Position numbers and translations under genes: made by a program. A stretch of DNA of 64,000 nucleotides, taken from Treponema sp. GTDB lineage: Bacteria; Spirochaetota; Spirochaetia; Treponematales; Treponemataceae. Below are positions 25,430 to 34,550 of this stretch, piece after piece (position 1 is the stretch's first letter; every line of letters begins with the position of its first letter). The notes beneath the pieces were generated by a model. It was not told the origin of the DNA. It ran no database searches and worked only from the letters and a program-made list of their open reading frames with translations. The DNA lies in the NCBI GenBank assembly GCA_017449265.1, contig JAFSJW010000087.1, forward strand, positions 1 through 64,000. Reading direction: 5' to 3'.

Positions 25430-27529
25430 CTACACCTTGAAAAGGTCAATCTGTGTGCCGATTTTTTCTATTGAATTCTTCACTTTATGCGAAATATTTC
25501 CAAGCGAAGAACCAGTTTCATCGATTTTCTTTGCTCCGATTGACATCTCCCCCATGCTTTGCTTCATTGCATCCGTGGAGTCCTGCAAAAGCTGCATCTC
25601 TTTTGTTATCAAGCTGCTTTTTCCAGCCATTTCCTTTGAGGCGCGCAGAACTTCCCCGGAGCTTTCCGTCATTGTGCGCAATGCGTCTCCAATCTGGCGA
25701 GAGCCTGAATTCTGCTCTTCCATAGCGGATTTAATCTGCATAACGAGAGTGTCAGTATCTTTTATTCTGTTTGATACCTGAGAAAACGCTTCGCTTGACT
25801 CGGAGCTTGCGGCAACTACTTCTGATATTGAGTCTTTTATTTTTGTAAGCTGCTCACCGATAGTCCGCGACTGAGCCGAAGATGTCTCGGAAAGCTTGCG
25901 GATTTCATCGGCAACAACGCTGAACCCACGCCCGGCTTCCCCTGCATGAGCAGCCTCAATTGCCGCATTCATTGCAAGAAGATTCGTCTGCTCTGCAATT
26001 GAAGAAATCGTCTGGTTCGCCTCTTGAAGCATATCGGACTGGCTTTCAATTTGCCGAATGCGCTCGTTAACAGACTGCTGCTTGGAAAGTCCAGACTGGG
26101 CGTTCATCGCAAGTGCATCGAACGACTCTGCCATTTTGTCAACCGAGCCGTTTACGGAAGAAATAGTTCCAATCATCTCCTCCACGGCTGACGATGCCTG
26201 GGATACGCCAGCAGACTGACTTTCAATCATGCGGTCAAGAGACACAATGCTCGCCGAAATGTCGTCCATTGCGTCTGCCGCTTGCTGGACGCTGTCGCTC
26301 TGCATGGAAATCTGGGTATGGATGTTTCCGATGTTCGAGATGATTTGCGTGATTGCCGCAGAAGTTTCTTCCGTGCCTGCCGTAAGTTCCGTACCAGCAT
26401 CGGTAAGCTCGGACTTAGTGCCTTTTATCTCCGAGACGATATGCTGCAACTTGTCGCAGAAATTATCGAAATGAATGACAAGCGCCCCGATTTCATCCCG
26501 CGTCAGGAGCTTTACGCGCTTTGTAAGGTCTGCCTCGCCCGTTTCCATTTCCTTGAGCACATTCGTGACATTTGAAATACGCCACATGAGCCAACGCACA
26601 AAAAATCCGCTTGCCAAAAGAAGAACAATGCATAGAACAACGACTATAGGCACAACGGCTTGAATCGTCCTGTTCCTGATTGATGTGACCGTATCCATTG
26701 ATGAAGCTACAAAAACCATCCCGGTAATCGCCGCATCATCGGAAATTAGAGGAAAGTAGATTCCATAATATTCTCTGCCCATAATAGTTGTAGGACCTTT
26801 GTATGTGCCACCTGAGCCGAGAACAAAATCAGTTATGGAAGGATTCTTGAGAACAGTGCCGACTATTGACTGACCGTCGTTGTCTTTTATTGTCGTTGAA
26901 ACGCGCTCGTCTCCGCGGAACACAGTGCATTCCACATTGTAACTTTCTTTCACAGTCTGGATGAGGTCATTGTTCGTAAGGTCGTAGCCGGAAACTATGC
27001 ATCCCAGAGAAAGGCCGTTCACATAGATTGGCGTTGCGGCAATAATTGCGTAGGGCACATCCCCGAACGCTTCTATGGAATATGCGGGAGAACCGTGTAA
27101 TGCCTCGCGCACAGAGTATGCTGAAAGAATGTCCGATGATGAATCAAAACCGCAGGCTGCCAGAACAGTTCCATCCCGCGCCACGACAGCAAGAATATCA
27201 ACAGAAAGCGTTTCGCGTTTTTCTCTGACAAATGTTCCGAGCTTTTTTGTGTCGCGAGTGCTGACATAATTTTGGACATCAGCTCTATCGGCAAGAATCG
27301 CAGAATGGCTCGTGAGTGAGGACTGCCAGTCGTAGACGGTCATCTCAACACCGTGAGCTGTATAATCAAGCCCTGAATTGGTGCTTTTCACAAGCCCGCC
27401 GTTGAAAATCGCAAGAGAAATTGCAGAAACGAGAACACAGCTTAAAACAATCGAAAGACCAAAAATAAGCAGTAGCTTTGTTGAAATCTGCATATCGCGC
27501 TTCGTCTTTTTTTCCATATTTTTGCTCAT
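25430..27529 (-). CDS. Methyl-accepting chemotaxis protein with periplasmic Cache-type domain
   Basis: A transmembrane chemoreceptor that signals to CheA/CheW. In the 699-residue protein, one membrane segment (about residues 18-42) precedes a periplasmic sensor of some 240 residues with the VARDGTVLA and YAIIAATPIY strands of a double-Cache domain. A second membrane segment (about 292-313), a HAMP domain (TRDEIGALVIHFDNF) and the signalling tip EQTNLLAMNAAIEAAHAGE follow. The ATG at 27529 is preferred over 27544 because GGAG lies 9 bases before it. The ligand cannot be told. It is a single gene, divergent from the solute-binding lipoprotein at 27631, whose product could present a ligand to it (speculative). 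Confidence 0.94.
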   Translation of the reverse strand: MSKNMEKKTKRDMQISTKLLLIFGLSIVLSCVLVSAISLAIFNGGLVKSTNSGLDYTAHGVEMTVYDWQSSLTSHSAILADRADVQNYVSTRDTKKLGTFVREKRETLSVDILAVVARDGTVLAACGFDSSSDILSAYSVREALHGSPAYSIEAFGDVPYAIIAATPIYVNGLSLGCIVSGYDLTNNDLIQTVKESYNVECTVFRGDERVSTTIKDNDGQSIVGTVLKNPSITDFVLGSGGTYKGPTTIMGREYYGIYFPLISDDAAITGMVFVASSMDTVTSIRNRTIQAVVPIVVVLCIVLLLASGFFVRWLMWRISNVTNVLKEMETGEADLTKRVKLLTRDEIGALVIHFDNFCDKLQHIVSEIKGTKSELTDAGTELTAGTEETSAAITQIISNIGNIHTQISMQSDSVQQAADAMDDISASIVSLDRMIESQSAGVSQASSAVEEMIGTISSVNGSVDKMAESFDALAMNAQSGLSKQQSVNERIRQIESQSDMLQEANQTISSIAEQTNLLAMNAAIEAAHAGEAGRGFSVVADEIRKLSETSSAQSRTIGEQLTKIKDSISEVVAASSESSEAFSQVSNRIKDTDTLVMQIKSAMEEQNSGSRQIGDALRTMTESSGEVLRASKEMAGKSSLITKEMQLLQDSTDAMKQSMGEMSIGAKKIDETGSSLGNISHKVKNSIEKIGTQIDLFKV

Positions 27530-27595
27530 TGCGCAACGCTCCATGAAAAAAAACTAAATACTAGTATAACATCGTACATAAAATAAGTAAATAAC

Positions 27596-27624
27596 TTGTC
27601 AATTTTTTTGATTTGAATTAGACT
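27596..27624 (+). promoter_or_regulatory. Promoter of the solute-binding lipoprotein gene
   Basis: TTGTCA (27596-27601), a 17-base spacer and TAGACT (27619-27624) end 6 bases before the ATG at 27631. No Shine-Dalgarno sequence is present. Confidence 0.6.
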
Positions 27625-27630
27625 GTAGTT

Positions 27631-28944
27631 ATGAGAAAATTGCTGACATTTGGAATGATTGCGCTCCTTCTTGCAGGGTGCAAAAAAGAAGAACAAGTCG
27701 TCGCACAAAAAGAGACTGTGGAACAGGTCATCGAGCAGGCCCAGACCATGCCGCTTTCCGAGTTGTACCGCCGGGCGGCGGCGGAGTCAGACGGAAAGGT
27801 GTTCTATGGAATCGGAAACTCAAGCCGAGGCTCCGCGGCGGGGGAAACTTTTATCAAGGAACTGCAGAAGGTCAATCCATCGTACTCGGGAAAAGTCCAA
27901 TGGTTCGTCCCAAAAAACAATTCTATTTTTACGCTTCTCACGGCTGATGCCTACAAAATTACGCCGGTCTATTCCATGACGCTTATCCAGGACGGCAATC
28001 TCATACAACGCAAAATGCTCAACACTGGCTACCTGCTCAACTACATTCCAAAAGAGTGGAAAGACGCACCGGGGACAAATGAGCAGGAAAACGGGCATCC
28101 ATTCGCGCTGCAAACACTCAACAAGGTTTTCGAATTCAACAACACCAATAATTCGGAAACTTTCAGAAACTGCTGGGATTTTGTCTACAAAGACATACAC
28201 CCTCTTTTCATGGGCGTTGACGGCGAGCCTGTGGGGAAAAATTTTCTCTATATGCTCACGAACGACACCTACGCATCGTATTTGAAGGATGCATACAACG
28301 CGCTCCCGCAAGAAAAAAAGGATTATTTCGATTCCATAATCAACGGGGTTTCCTCAGATGTGGCACGGCTAGGACTTACAAGCCAGAACGCAAAGTACGC
28401 CCTTGCGTACATCAAACTGTGGTGCGCCCAGTATAAGGCGATGGTGGACGACGGCCCAATCTGCACGGAACTGACAGACATCGCAGGCAGCGGAAAGTGC
28501 GGGCTTCTCGTCTACTCAAAATTCCGTTCCATAAAAGAAACCCAAACCTCCTCCGTAAACAATGCGACTGTGGCCGCCTACCAAGACGGCTACAAGGGAA
28601 TCGGCGGATATGCTTACAAGCACTATCTCCAGATTCCAAGAACATCGCCCCTGCCGTGGACTGCGTGTGCGTTCATCGCCTACATGACAACATCAAAAGA
28701 AGGATTTTACCCGTGGGGACGAGACATGGGAGGCTACTGCTCCAATCCCGCGTGCAACCAGGAACACTCCAAAGACGGATACACGGACGGTGTGGAACTG
28801 TACCCCGCAAAAAACGACCGCGGCTATGACTGGTGGATAAGCCCCAGTGGCGGCCGGCTCGTAGTGGAAAATCCCGAATACTGCGCTAAAGTTTCCGCAA
28901 AGCTCGCCGACTGGATTGACGAGCAGGCAGGATTGCATCTATAG
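27631..28944 (+). CDS. Lipoprotein, extracellular solute-binding protein
   Basis: A 437-residue lipoprotein. The signal peptide MRKLLTFGMIALLLAGC ends in a lipobox with C17, so the start is certain despite the missing ribosome binding site. The body resembles periplasmic binding proteins of ABC importers of the family 1 / iron type (KVFYGIGNSSRG, TWACAFIAYMT-like segment near residue 345, C-terminal ISPSGGRLVVENPEYC). No permease or ATPase genes are adjacent, so it may serve a remote importer or feed a chemoreceptor, such as the divergent one at 25430. It overlaps the convergent xseA by 6 bases. The ligand is unknown. Confidence 0.75.
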   Translation: MRKLLTFGMIALLLAGCKKEEQVVAQKETVEQVIEQAQTMPLSELYRRAAAESDGKVFYGIGNSSRGSAAGETFIKELQKVNPSYSGKVQWFVPKNNSIFTLLTADAYKITPVYSMTLIQDGNLIQRKMLNTGYLLNYIPKEWKDAPGTNEQENGHPFALQTLNKVFEFNNTNNSETFRNCWDFVYKDIHPLFMGVDGEPVGKNFLYMLTNDTYASYLKDAYNALPQEKKDYFDSIINGVSSDVARLGLTSQNAKYALAYIKLWCAQYKAMVDDGPICTELTDIAGSGKCGLLVYSKFRSIKETQTSSVNNATVAAYQDGYKGIGGYAYKHYLQIPRTSPLPWTACAFIAYMTTSKEGFYPWGRDMGGYCSNPACNQEHSKDGYTDGVELYPAKNDRGYDWWISPSGGRLVVENPEYCAKVSAKLADWIDEQAGLHL

Positions 28945-30144
28945 ACACTCTGTTACCTGCGCACGGATTGTTCCGTGGGCGGGGATTATCTCAAGCTCCG
29001 CGCCGGTCTGAACATTCTGCGCATCCCTTACGATTGTTCCGTCTTTAGTCCGAACCATAGAGTAGCCCCTGCTCAGAATTGTGCTGGGGCTTGCCCCTTC
29101 AAGAATCTGAGCGCATTGGCTTACCCGTGTCCTAGTATCCTTGATTTTGTCCTCCATGTTCTTTACAAGGCATTCCCTTGCGTTCTCGAACCTGTTCAAA
29201 AGAGGCTGCTCAATCGTCCTGAAACGGACTTCCATGTTATCCACATCGAATGATTTTAGCATCAGCTTAAGTTTTTCGATTCGCTGGCTTATGCTCCGAT
29301 AAAAATCAGCCTGATAAGACTGCAATGCCTGAACAATTTCAGCTTGCACAGGAACGGCGAATTCCGCAGCCGCGCTCGGAGTAGGGGCGCGGAGATCCGC
29401 AGCATAATCGCATATCGACCAGTCAATTTCATGCCCAACCGCACTGATTGTTGGAATCCGTGAATTTGCCACAGCGCGCACAACGACTTCCTCACTGAAC
29501 GGAAGCAAATCTTCCAAAGAACCGCCTCCGCGCCCGATAATCAGGACATCGCACAGATTGAACTCGTTCGCAACCTGAACTTGCCGCGCTATTGACTGTG
29601 CCGCGCCATCTCCCTGAACGAGAGCTGGCAGAATGACCACATTCATCCCGGGATTCCGCCTCTTAGTGATTTGGAGAACATCGCGCAATGCCGCCCCAGT
29701 AGGACTTGTGACTATGCCTATTGTCTTTGAGAAACGCGGGATTTCCTTCTTGCGCTCCGTGTTGAAAAGCCCCTCTTTTGCAAGACGCAGTTTTCTTTCC
29801 TCAAGGATGCGCAATATGTCGCCTTGTCCTGCAATCTCCATCTTCGTAATCATAAACTGGTAGTTCCCGCGCGGCGCGTACACGGAGATTGAGCCTGTGC
29901 AGCGGACTTTCATTCCGTCTTTTGGAGTAAAGCTGAGAGTTGACGCGCGCCCACGGAACATGACCGCGCCTATAAGCGCACCCTCGTCTTTCAGATTGAA
30001 GTACAAATGACCGCTGGAGTTCGGGCGGTAATTCGATATTTCTGCTTCAAGAGTAATGTTCGGAAAAGTTCCCTCAAGAATGTCGCGTATAAGCGAAGTG
30101 AGTTTCGTTACGGTAAAAACTGTGTCTGGCTCGTATAAAGGCAT
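28939..30144 (-). CDS. xseA: Exodeoxyribonuclease VII large subunit
   Basis: XseA is the catalytic subunit of exonuclease VII, which degrades single-stranded DNA into oligonucleotides. The 401-residue protein has the N-terminal OB fold (EAEISNYRPNSSGHLYFNLKD split over residues 35-55), the core with GIVTSPTGAALRD, IGRGGGSLEDL and AVGHEIDWSICDYAADLRAPTPSAAAE, and a coiled C-terminus. No xseB gene for the small subunit is adjacent. The promoter places the start site at the ATG (TTTAAA-17-TAAAAT, 6 bases upstream) with no Shine-Dalgarno, and overlaps the sigma-28 promoter of the divergent flgJ. Confidence 0.95.
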   Translation of the reverse strand: MPLYEPDTVFTVTKLTSLIRDILEGTFPNITLEAEISNYRPNSSGHLYFNLKDEGALIGAVMFRGRASTLSFTPKDGMKVRCTGSISVYAPRGNYQFMITKMEIAGQGDILRILEERKLRLAKEGLFNTERKKEIPRFSKTIGIVTSPTGAALRDVLQITKRRNPGMNVVILPALVQGDGAAQSIARQVQVANEFNLCDVLIIGRGGGSLEDLLPFSEEVVVRAVANSRIPTISAVGHEIDWSICDYAADLRAPTPSAAAEFAVPVQAEIVQALQSYQADFYRSISQRIEKLKLMLKSFDVDNMEVRFRTIEQPLLNRFENARECLVKNMEDKIKDTRTRVSQCAQILEGASPSTILSRGYSMVRTKDGTIVRDAQNVQTGAELEIIPAHGTIRAQVTECL

Positions 30145-30150
30145 AGGAAC

Positions 30151-30179
30151 ATTTTACCCAGAAAACAACTTTTTTTAAA
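30151..30179 (-). promoter_or_regulatory. Promoter of xseA
   Basis: On the minus strand, TTTAAA (30179-30174), 17 bases, then TAAAAT (30156-30151) end 6 bases before the xseA ATG. The upstream hexamer overlaps the sigma-28 -35 element of flgJ on the other strand. Confidence 0.5.
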
Positions 30180-30202
30180 GGATTCATAAAAAAAACCGAT
30201 AA
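30176..30202 (+). promoter_or_regulatory. Sigma-28 (FliA) promoter of flgJ
   Basis: TAAAGGAT (30176-30183), an 11-base spacer, and ACCGATAA (30195-30202) fit the enterobacterial sigma-28 consensus TAAAGTTT-N11-GCCGATAA with exact spacing. The start site would be near 30208, with GAGG before the ATG at 30220. Confidence 0.75.
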
Positions 30203-30219
30203 TAGGTAGTGAGGTTTTT

Positions 30220-30753
30220 ATGAATACAATCATTTCTGGCGGTTACGGCGCAATCACAAAAGGCGAAAGCGCAATTCAAGGAGCGAAGATTTCTTCTGAG
30301 AAAGGAAAATTTGAGTCTATGCTCAACGAGCTTATCTCAGAATCTTCCGTTGGAAAAAATCTGTCGTCAAGTCAGGTAGCTCAGGAAGGAAGGCTGGGCG
30401 GCGACTGGACATCGGGCTTTTCAGGAACATTCACTTCCGAAAGCGACAAAAAATCGCTCCCGACTGGTGCGGCCGCAAATCAGGCTAATCCTCATGTACA
30501 GCCAAAAACAATCGACAGAACATCAAAACTGTACGAAAAATCGCTGGAAATGGAGTCATATGTCGTAAAGATGATGCTTTCCGAAATGCGTAAGACCGTA
30601 ATGAAAGCAAACGGTCAGGACAGTTACGCAAAAAGTATGTACGAAGACATGCTCTATGACGAATATGCCACGATGATGACAAAAAACGCAGGCTTCGGTC
30701 TTGCTGACCAGATGTACCTCCAGCTTTCCCAGAACGGAACGAAAGAAGCCTAG
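30220..30753 (+). CDS. flgJ: Flagellar rod-binding protein FlgJ
   Basis: This 177-residue protein carries a rod-binding domain at about residues 100-170 (LYEKSLEMESYVVKMMLSEM and YATMMTKNAGFGLADQMYLQ), preceded by a low-complexity serine/glycine region. FlgJ caps the growing flagellar rod. It has no C-terminal muramidase domain, the arrangement usual in spirochaetes and many other phyla. A sigma-28-type promoter lies immediately upstream, and the gene stands apart from other flagellar genes in this window. It overlaps the convergent glycosyltransferase gene by 4 bases. The call is strong; the sigma-28 control is inference from sequence. Confidence 0.92.
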   Translation: MNTIISGGYGAITKGESAIQGAKISSEKGKFESMLNELISESSVGKNLSSSQVAQEGRLGGDWTSGFSGTFTSESDKKSLPTGAAANQANPHVQPKTIDRTSKLYEKSLEMESYVVKMMLSEMRKTVMKANGQDSYAKSMYEDMLYDEYATMMTKNAGFGLADQMYLQLSQNGTKEA

Positions 30754-31823
30754 CCCAGATATTTCTCAATCACCGAAAGCATACGCCTTGCCGTGTTCTC
30801 CAGCGTGTACTTTTCAAGAATCTTTTCCGGGCTTTCTACAGGCTCTCTCAAAAGCTCGGAAAGGTCCACATTCGGCTCATCCGGGTCAATGTAATGTGCG
30901 CATTTTCCGTAGATTTCAGGAAGACTAGTCCTGTCCGAGACAATGACGGGGCAGCCGCAGCTGAGAGCCTCAAGCGGAGGAAGTCCGAATCCTTCAAAAT
31001 AAGTGGGCAGAACGAATGCCCTCGCTTTTTTCAAAAGAGCCTTGACCTCCTCATCAGTCAGATAACCTGTCATAATTATGTTCGGAAGCGAAGGCAGCTT
31101 TTTCAGCTCAGGGCTTACGGCAGTCGGAAGCGGCTTTCCGCTCACGGCGAACACTTCGTTAGGAAACAGCTCCGCATGACGCACAATCCATTTCAGGTTT
31201 TTCCGCGTAGAAAGGCTTCCGAGCGTAAAGTAAAAATCGGTTTCTTTTAATACAGGAAGTTTATCGAATATTTTTTCGTCAGTCCCGATATTTTTATACC
31301 CGCTGACACCAGAATAAACAACATTGATTTTATCAGGGTTCGTGCCGTACCGATTGACGATAGTTTCCTTCGTGTACTCGGAGACGGTGAAAATTGCCTT
31401 TGCCTTTTTTGCAATCCGCCTGTACATCATAGTGGAATAAAGATAAATCAGTTTGTCCCGCCGTGATTTTAGGTCTTCAGGGTACAAAGCGCAATAAATA
31501 TCATGGATGAACTCAAATCCAGGACAGAAAAAAGGGCAGGTGTTGGAAAAATTCAAGCTTATTCCGTTGTGAGTAAGAACATACTTCTGAAAATGCACCT
31601 GAGTCCATTTTGGCATAAAATGAGCCTCAGTATCGAGCACGACAATCTCAATGTTCTCAAGCACCGGAATATTCCTGGCATTTTTGGGCAGGACAAGGCG
31701 GAACTTTCCTTTCTGAACCATTTTGTCAAGAAAACATGTAGCCTCAATCGCAAGCCTTTCGATTCCAGTCAGATTCCTGACCCAGCTTTCACCATTTATG
31801 CAGACAATTTTATTCTGTTTCAT
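30750..31823 (-). CDS. GT4-family glycosyltransferase
   Basis: A 357-residue soluble GT-B glycosyltransferase of family 4. The nucleotide-sugar half shows TLGSLSTRKNLKW and the E-x7-E motif EGFGLPPLE followed by ALSCGCPVIVSD. The N-terminal half has the VRNLTGIERLAIEA opening typical of enzymes acting on lipid-linked acceptors. It transfers a hexose from a nucleotide donor to a growing glycan at the cytoplasmic face of the membrane; donor and linkage are unknown. Last gene of the minus-strand glycan cluster, overlapping the upstream GtrII-like gene by 14 bases. Confidence 0.9.
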   Translation of the reverse strand: MKQNKIVCINGESWVRNLTGIERLAIEATCFLDKMVQKGKFRLVLPKNARNIPVLENIEIVVLDTEAHFMPKWTQVHFQKYVLTHNGISLNFSNTCPFFCPGFEFIHDIYCALYPEDLKSRRDKLIYLYSTMMYRRIAKKAKAIFTVSEYTKETIVNRYGTNPDKINVVYSGVSGYKNIGTDEKIFDKLPVLKETDFYFTLGSLSTRKNLKWIVRHAELFPNEVFAVSGKPLPTAVSPELKKLPSLPNIIMTGYLTDEEVKALLKKARAFVLPTYFEGFGLPPLEALSCGCPVIVSDRTSLPEIYGKCAHYIDPDEPNVDLSELLREPVESPEKILEKYTLENTARRMLSVIEKYLG

Positions 31824-33576
31824 ATTTCTCTACCTGCGGATTTTTCAGAACGACATAAAAGAAATTATCGTTTCCGTAAATTGAATGATAATAATTATCA
31901 ACAAGAAGTGGAAGAGAACTAACTTTTTCTTTAAGCTCAGGCTTGTTCCCAAAAATATCTTTGTTCGATTCAATCGAAACAAAATCAAGGTCCATATTCC
32001 ATTCCTGCAGAATATAGCTCATCCAGCCCGCACTGTAGCTTCCGAAATTGATTTTGTAGTTCTTCCAGTCCATGTTCGTAGAGGCTGGCGCGCCGGTTAT
32101 TCCTGAAATAAGGCACTCGGACTTTTCGCCCTTGTTAACGAACGCCCCCAAATCCCCGAGCAAAATAGTAAGACGGAAATCCGCGTACTTCTGCTGCTTG
32201 TAAAAAGCATTACCGGCGACAGTGGCGTTCACGCAGAATCCCCATGCGAGCGCGCAAATGCAGGAGGACGCAAGGATTTTTCTCACCTGCCTGTCGGAAA
32301 AAGCCTTTGCGGAAACAAAGACCGCAGACACCGCAACAAGCGTGTCAAACCCCATGAAAGCACGGGCGGCGAACACGGGGTTTCCTATGGCAAGGTACGC
32401 GCCGTAAGAGAGGAAGAGCATAAGAACAATAGTGAACGATGAAAGAAAAAAGCCAACGATTTTTCCCAATTTACTCTGAACAGTGCCGTAAAAAACAAAG
32501 GCGCAAGCAATAAGCGCGGCAAAGAATTTTATCCATATATTTCCGAATTCTTTCAGCGCGATTCTCATATAGCCAATCCAGTTCACCCTCATAACGGCAA
32601 AAACCATGCTTCCTGTGATTTTTGTGTTTCTTTCGTCAATCGTCGCTTCAGTAGGAATCATAATAAGAAGTTTGAAAAGAGCGAGCGAAACAGCATAGCA
32701 GAGAATACATGAAAGAATGAACGAAACTGTCTTTCTGAAACCTTTTTTTTCGTTCACCATCCTGAATGCGAAAAAAATCGCAAGCAGAAGATAGACGCTG
32801 TTCGCGGCCTGATAGCTTGAGCAGACGAGAATCAAACATACGAAACTCGTTGCGCAGAACACGAAAAGATTTTCGGCGAACAAAAAAGGAATGACCGCAA
32901 ACAGCATGGAAAGAGCCATATAAGGCGAGTCGAACTTGAACGACATATTCTGCACGAAATAGGGGCAAGTTCCCAGCAGCGTTGACGCTACGGCTGAAAT
33001 CCATGTCACTTTTCCGTCCGTAAGCGCGTATGCAAGAAAGAACGAAGAAAAAGACATAACGATAAGCGCGATAATCTGGGTAAGCGGCGCGATGTCGTTC
33101 AGGTAAAAGTTCGCGTGAAGGAAAACAGCAAGAATCTCCGAAACATACCGGCTTGCCCCGACCCACGACTTGTGGCCGGAAATAATTCTCTTCGTGTCGT
33201 CCTGAAAATCAAAATGAGCCATAAGCAGAGCAAGGTAGCTGACAACGAAAATGATGAAAATCAACACCATATATCTCAAGGCATTTTTTGAGCAGAACAT
33301 TTCCCTGGCTTTTTCTACGATTGCTTTAACGCATTCGTTTCCTTTCCGAAAAAACGCAAAAAAATAGGCAGACGCGCTTATGAACGCAAAAAAGCTCATC
33401 GAGCCGATTATGACGGCATTCCATTTCGTCATTTCCTGAAGTTTCCTGCCGATGATTTTTTCCATAAGAGAAATTATCAGCCCCCGGGAAAAATCAAGGC
33501 AGCAGATAAGGCAAAACACAAAGAAAAGAATTAAAAAACATTGAAAGCAAATGACAGAAAGCGATTTTTTGTTCAT
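31810..33576 (-). CDS. GtrII-like membrane glucosyltransferase (GT-C)
   Basis: A 588-residue polytopic membrane protein with about eleven segments and an acidic loop MAHFDFQDDTKRI after the third, typical of GtrII/GT-C enzymes that take sugars from polyprenyl phosphate and add them to a surface glycan outside the membrane. A pair of membrane segments with a basic/amphipathic linker (LMEKIIGRKLQEMTKW) precedes this catalytic loop, and the same layout recurs at 36679 and 40485. The C-terminal 100 residues are soluble. Its likely donor-making partner is the GtrB-like enzyme at 33621, transcribed divergently 44 bases away. Acceptor unknown. Confidence 0.78.
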   Translation of the reverse strand: MNKKSLSVICFQCFLILFFVFCLICCLDFSRGLIISLMEKIIGRKLQEMTKWNAVIIGSMSFFAFISASAYFFAFFRKGNECVKAIVEKAREMFCSKNALRYMVLIFIIFVVSYLALLMAHFDFQDDTKRIISGHKSWVGASRYVSEILAVFLHANFYLNDIAPLTQIIALIVMSFSSFFLAYALTDGKVTWISAVASTLLGTCPYFVQNMSFKFDSPYMALSMLFAVIPFLFAENLFVFCATSFVCLILVCSSYQAANSVYLLLAIFFAFRMVNEKKGFRKTVSFILSCILCYAVSLALFKLLIMIPTEATIDERNTKITGSMVFAVMRVNWIGYMRIALKEFGNIWIKFFAALIACAFVFYGTVQSKLGKIVGFFLSSFTIVLMLFLSYGAYLAIGNPVFAARAFMGFDTLVAVSAVFVSAKAFSDRQVRKILASSCICALAWGFCVNATVAGNAFYKQQKYADFRLTILLGDLGAFVNKGEKSECLISGITGAPASTNMDWKNYKINFGSYSAGWMSYILQEWNMDLDFVSIESNKDIFGNKPELKEKVSSLPLLVDNYYHSIYGNDNFFYVVLKNPQVEKYETE

Positions 33577-33620
33577 AATATAATTCTACTATAGATTTAA
33601 TAAAAATCACAGAAGGCAGT

Positions 33621-34550
33621 ATGAGTTTGATTTCGCTTGTAGTTCCTTGTTTTAACGAAGAGGACACGATTTTTATATTTTACAACGAAGTTTTGAAAAT
33701 CGCCCCACAAATTGATGCGGAACTTGAGTTTCGTTTTGTTGATGACGGAAGCACCGACGGGACTATAAAAGTCCTGAGAGAGCTTTCTAAAAAAGATTCC
33801 CGCGTGCATTTCGTCTCTTTCAGCCGCAACTTCGGAAAAGAGGCTGCTCTCCTGGCAGGGCTTGAAAGCTCAGAGGGCGACTATGTTGCCACGATGGATG
33901 TAGACCTGCAGGATCCGCCGTCGCTTCTTCCGCAGATGTGGAACGATATAAAAGACCCCAACAACGATTTGGACTGCATAGCCACAAAAAGGCAGGACAG
34001 GAAAGGAGAGCCTCCGATTCGCTCTTTTTTTGCGAACACATTCTACAAGCTCATAAACAAAATCTCGGACATAAAAATCGAGAACGGGGCGCGCGATTAC
34101 AGGCTTATGAGCCGAAAGTTCGTTAACGCAGTTATTGCGGACAAAGAATACAACCGCTTCTCAAAAGGCATTTTCAGCTGGGTTGGATTCAATGTGAAGT
34201 GGATTGCGTATGACAATGTGGAGCGAAGCGGCGGTCAGACAAAATGGTCGTTCTGGAAGCTCTTCAAATATTCACTTGAGGGATTCCTAGGATTTTCGCA
34301 AGTTCCGCTATATATTTCCTCCGTCATGGGACTTTCCAGCTGTCTTGTCGCAGTCCTGGCCCTCATTTTTATCGTCGTGCGCGCCGCTATTTTCGGCGAC
34401 AGGGCAAGGGGCTGGCCGAGCATGGCTTGCATAATGATTTTCATTGGCGGTCTTATAATGCTCAACCTGGGAATTATCGGGCTTTATATCTCAAAGATTT
34501 ACCTTGAAACCAAGAAAAGGCAGCATTACATCATTCGTGAGAAAGTGTAG
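33621..34550 (+). CDS. GtrB-like polyprenyl-phosphate glycosyltransferase
   Basis: A 309-residue GT2 enzyme with the dolichyl-phosphate-mannose/GtrB layout: catalytic domain with VVPCFNEE, FVDDGSTDGT, DVDLQDPP (93-98) and two C-terminal membrane segments (about 230-255 and 265-290). Such enzymes move glucose or another hexose from a nucleotide donor to undecaprenyl phosphate. This is the only plus-strand gene in the glycan locus, divergent from the GtrII-like gene, matching the known gtrA-gtrB-gtrII functional set though no gtrA is adjacent. An AGAAGG site precedes the ATG. The end overlaps the convergent ArnC-like gene by 20 bases. Confidence 0.93.
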   Translation: MSLISLVVPCFNEEDTIFIFYNEVLKIAPQIDAELEFRFVDDGSTDGTIKVLRELSKKDSRVHFVSFSRNFGKEAALLAGLESSEGDYVATMDVDLQDPPSLLPQMWNDIKDPNNDLDCIATKRQDRKGEPPIRSFFANTFYKLINKISDIKIENGARDYRLMSRKFVNAVIADKEYNRFSKGIFSWVGFNVKWIAYDNVERSGGQTKWSFWKLFKYSLEGFLGFSQVPLYISSVMGLSSCLVAVLALIFIVVRAAIFGDRARGWPSMACIMIFIGGLIMLNLGIIGLYISKIYLETKKRQHYIIREKV

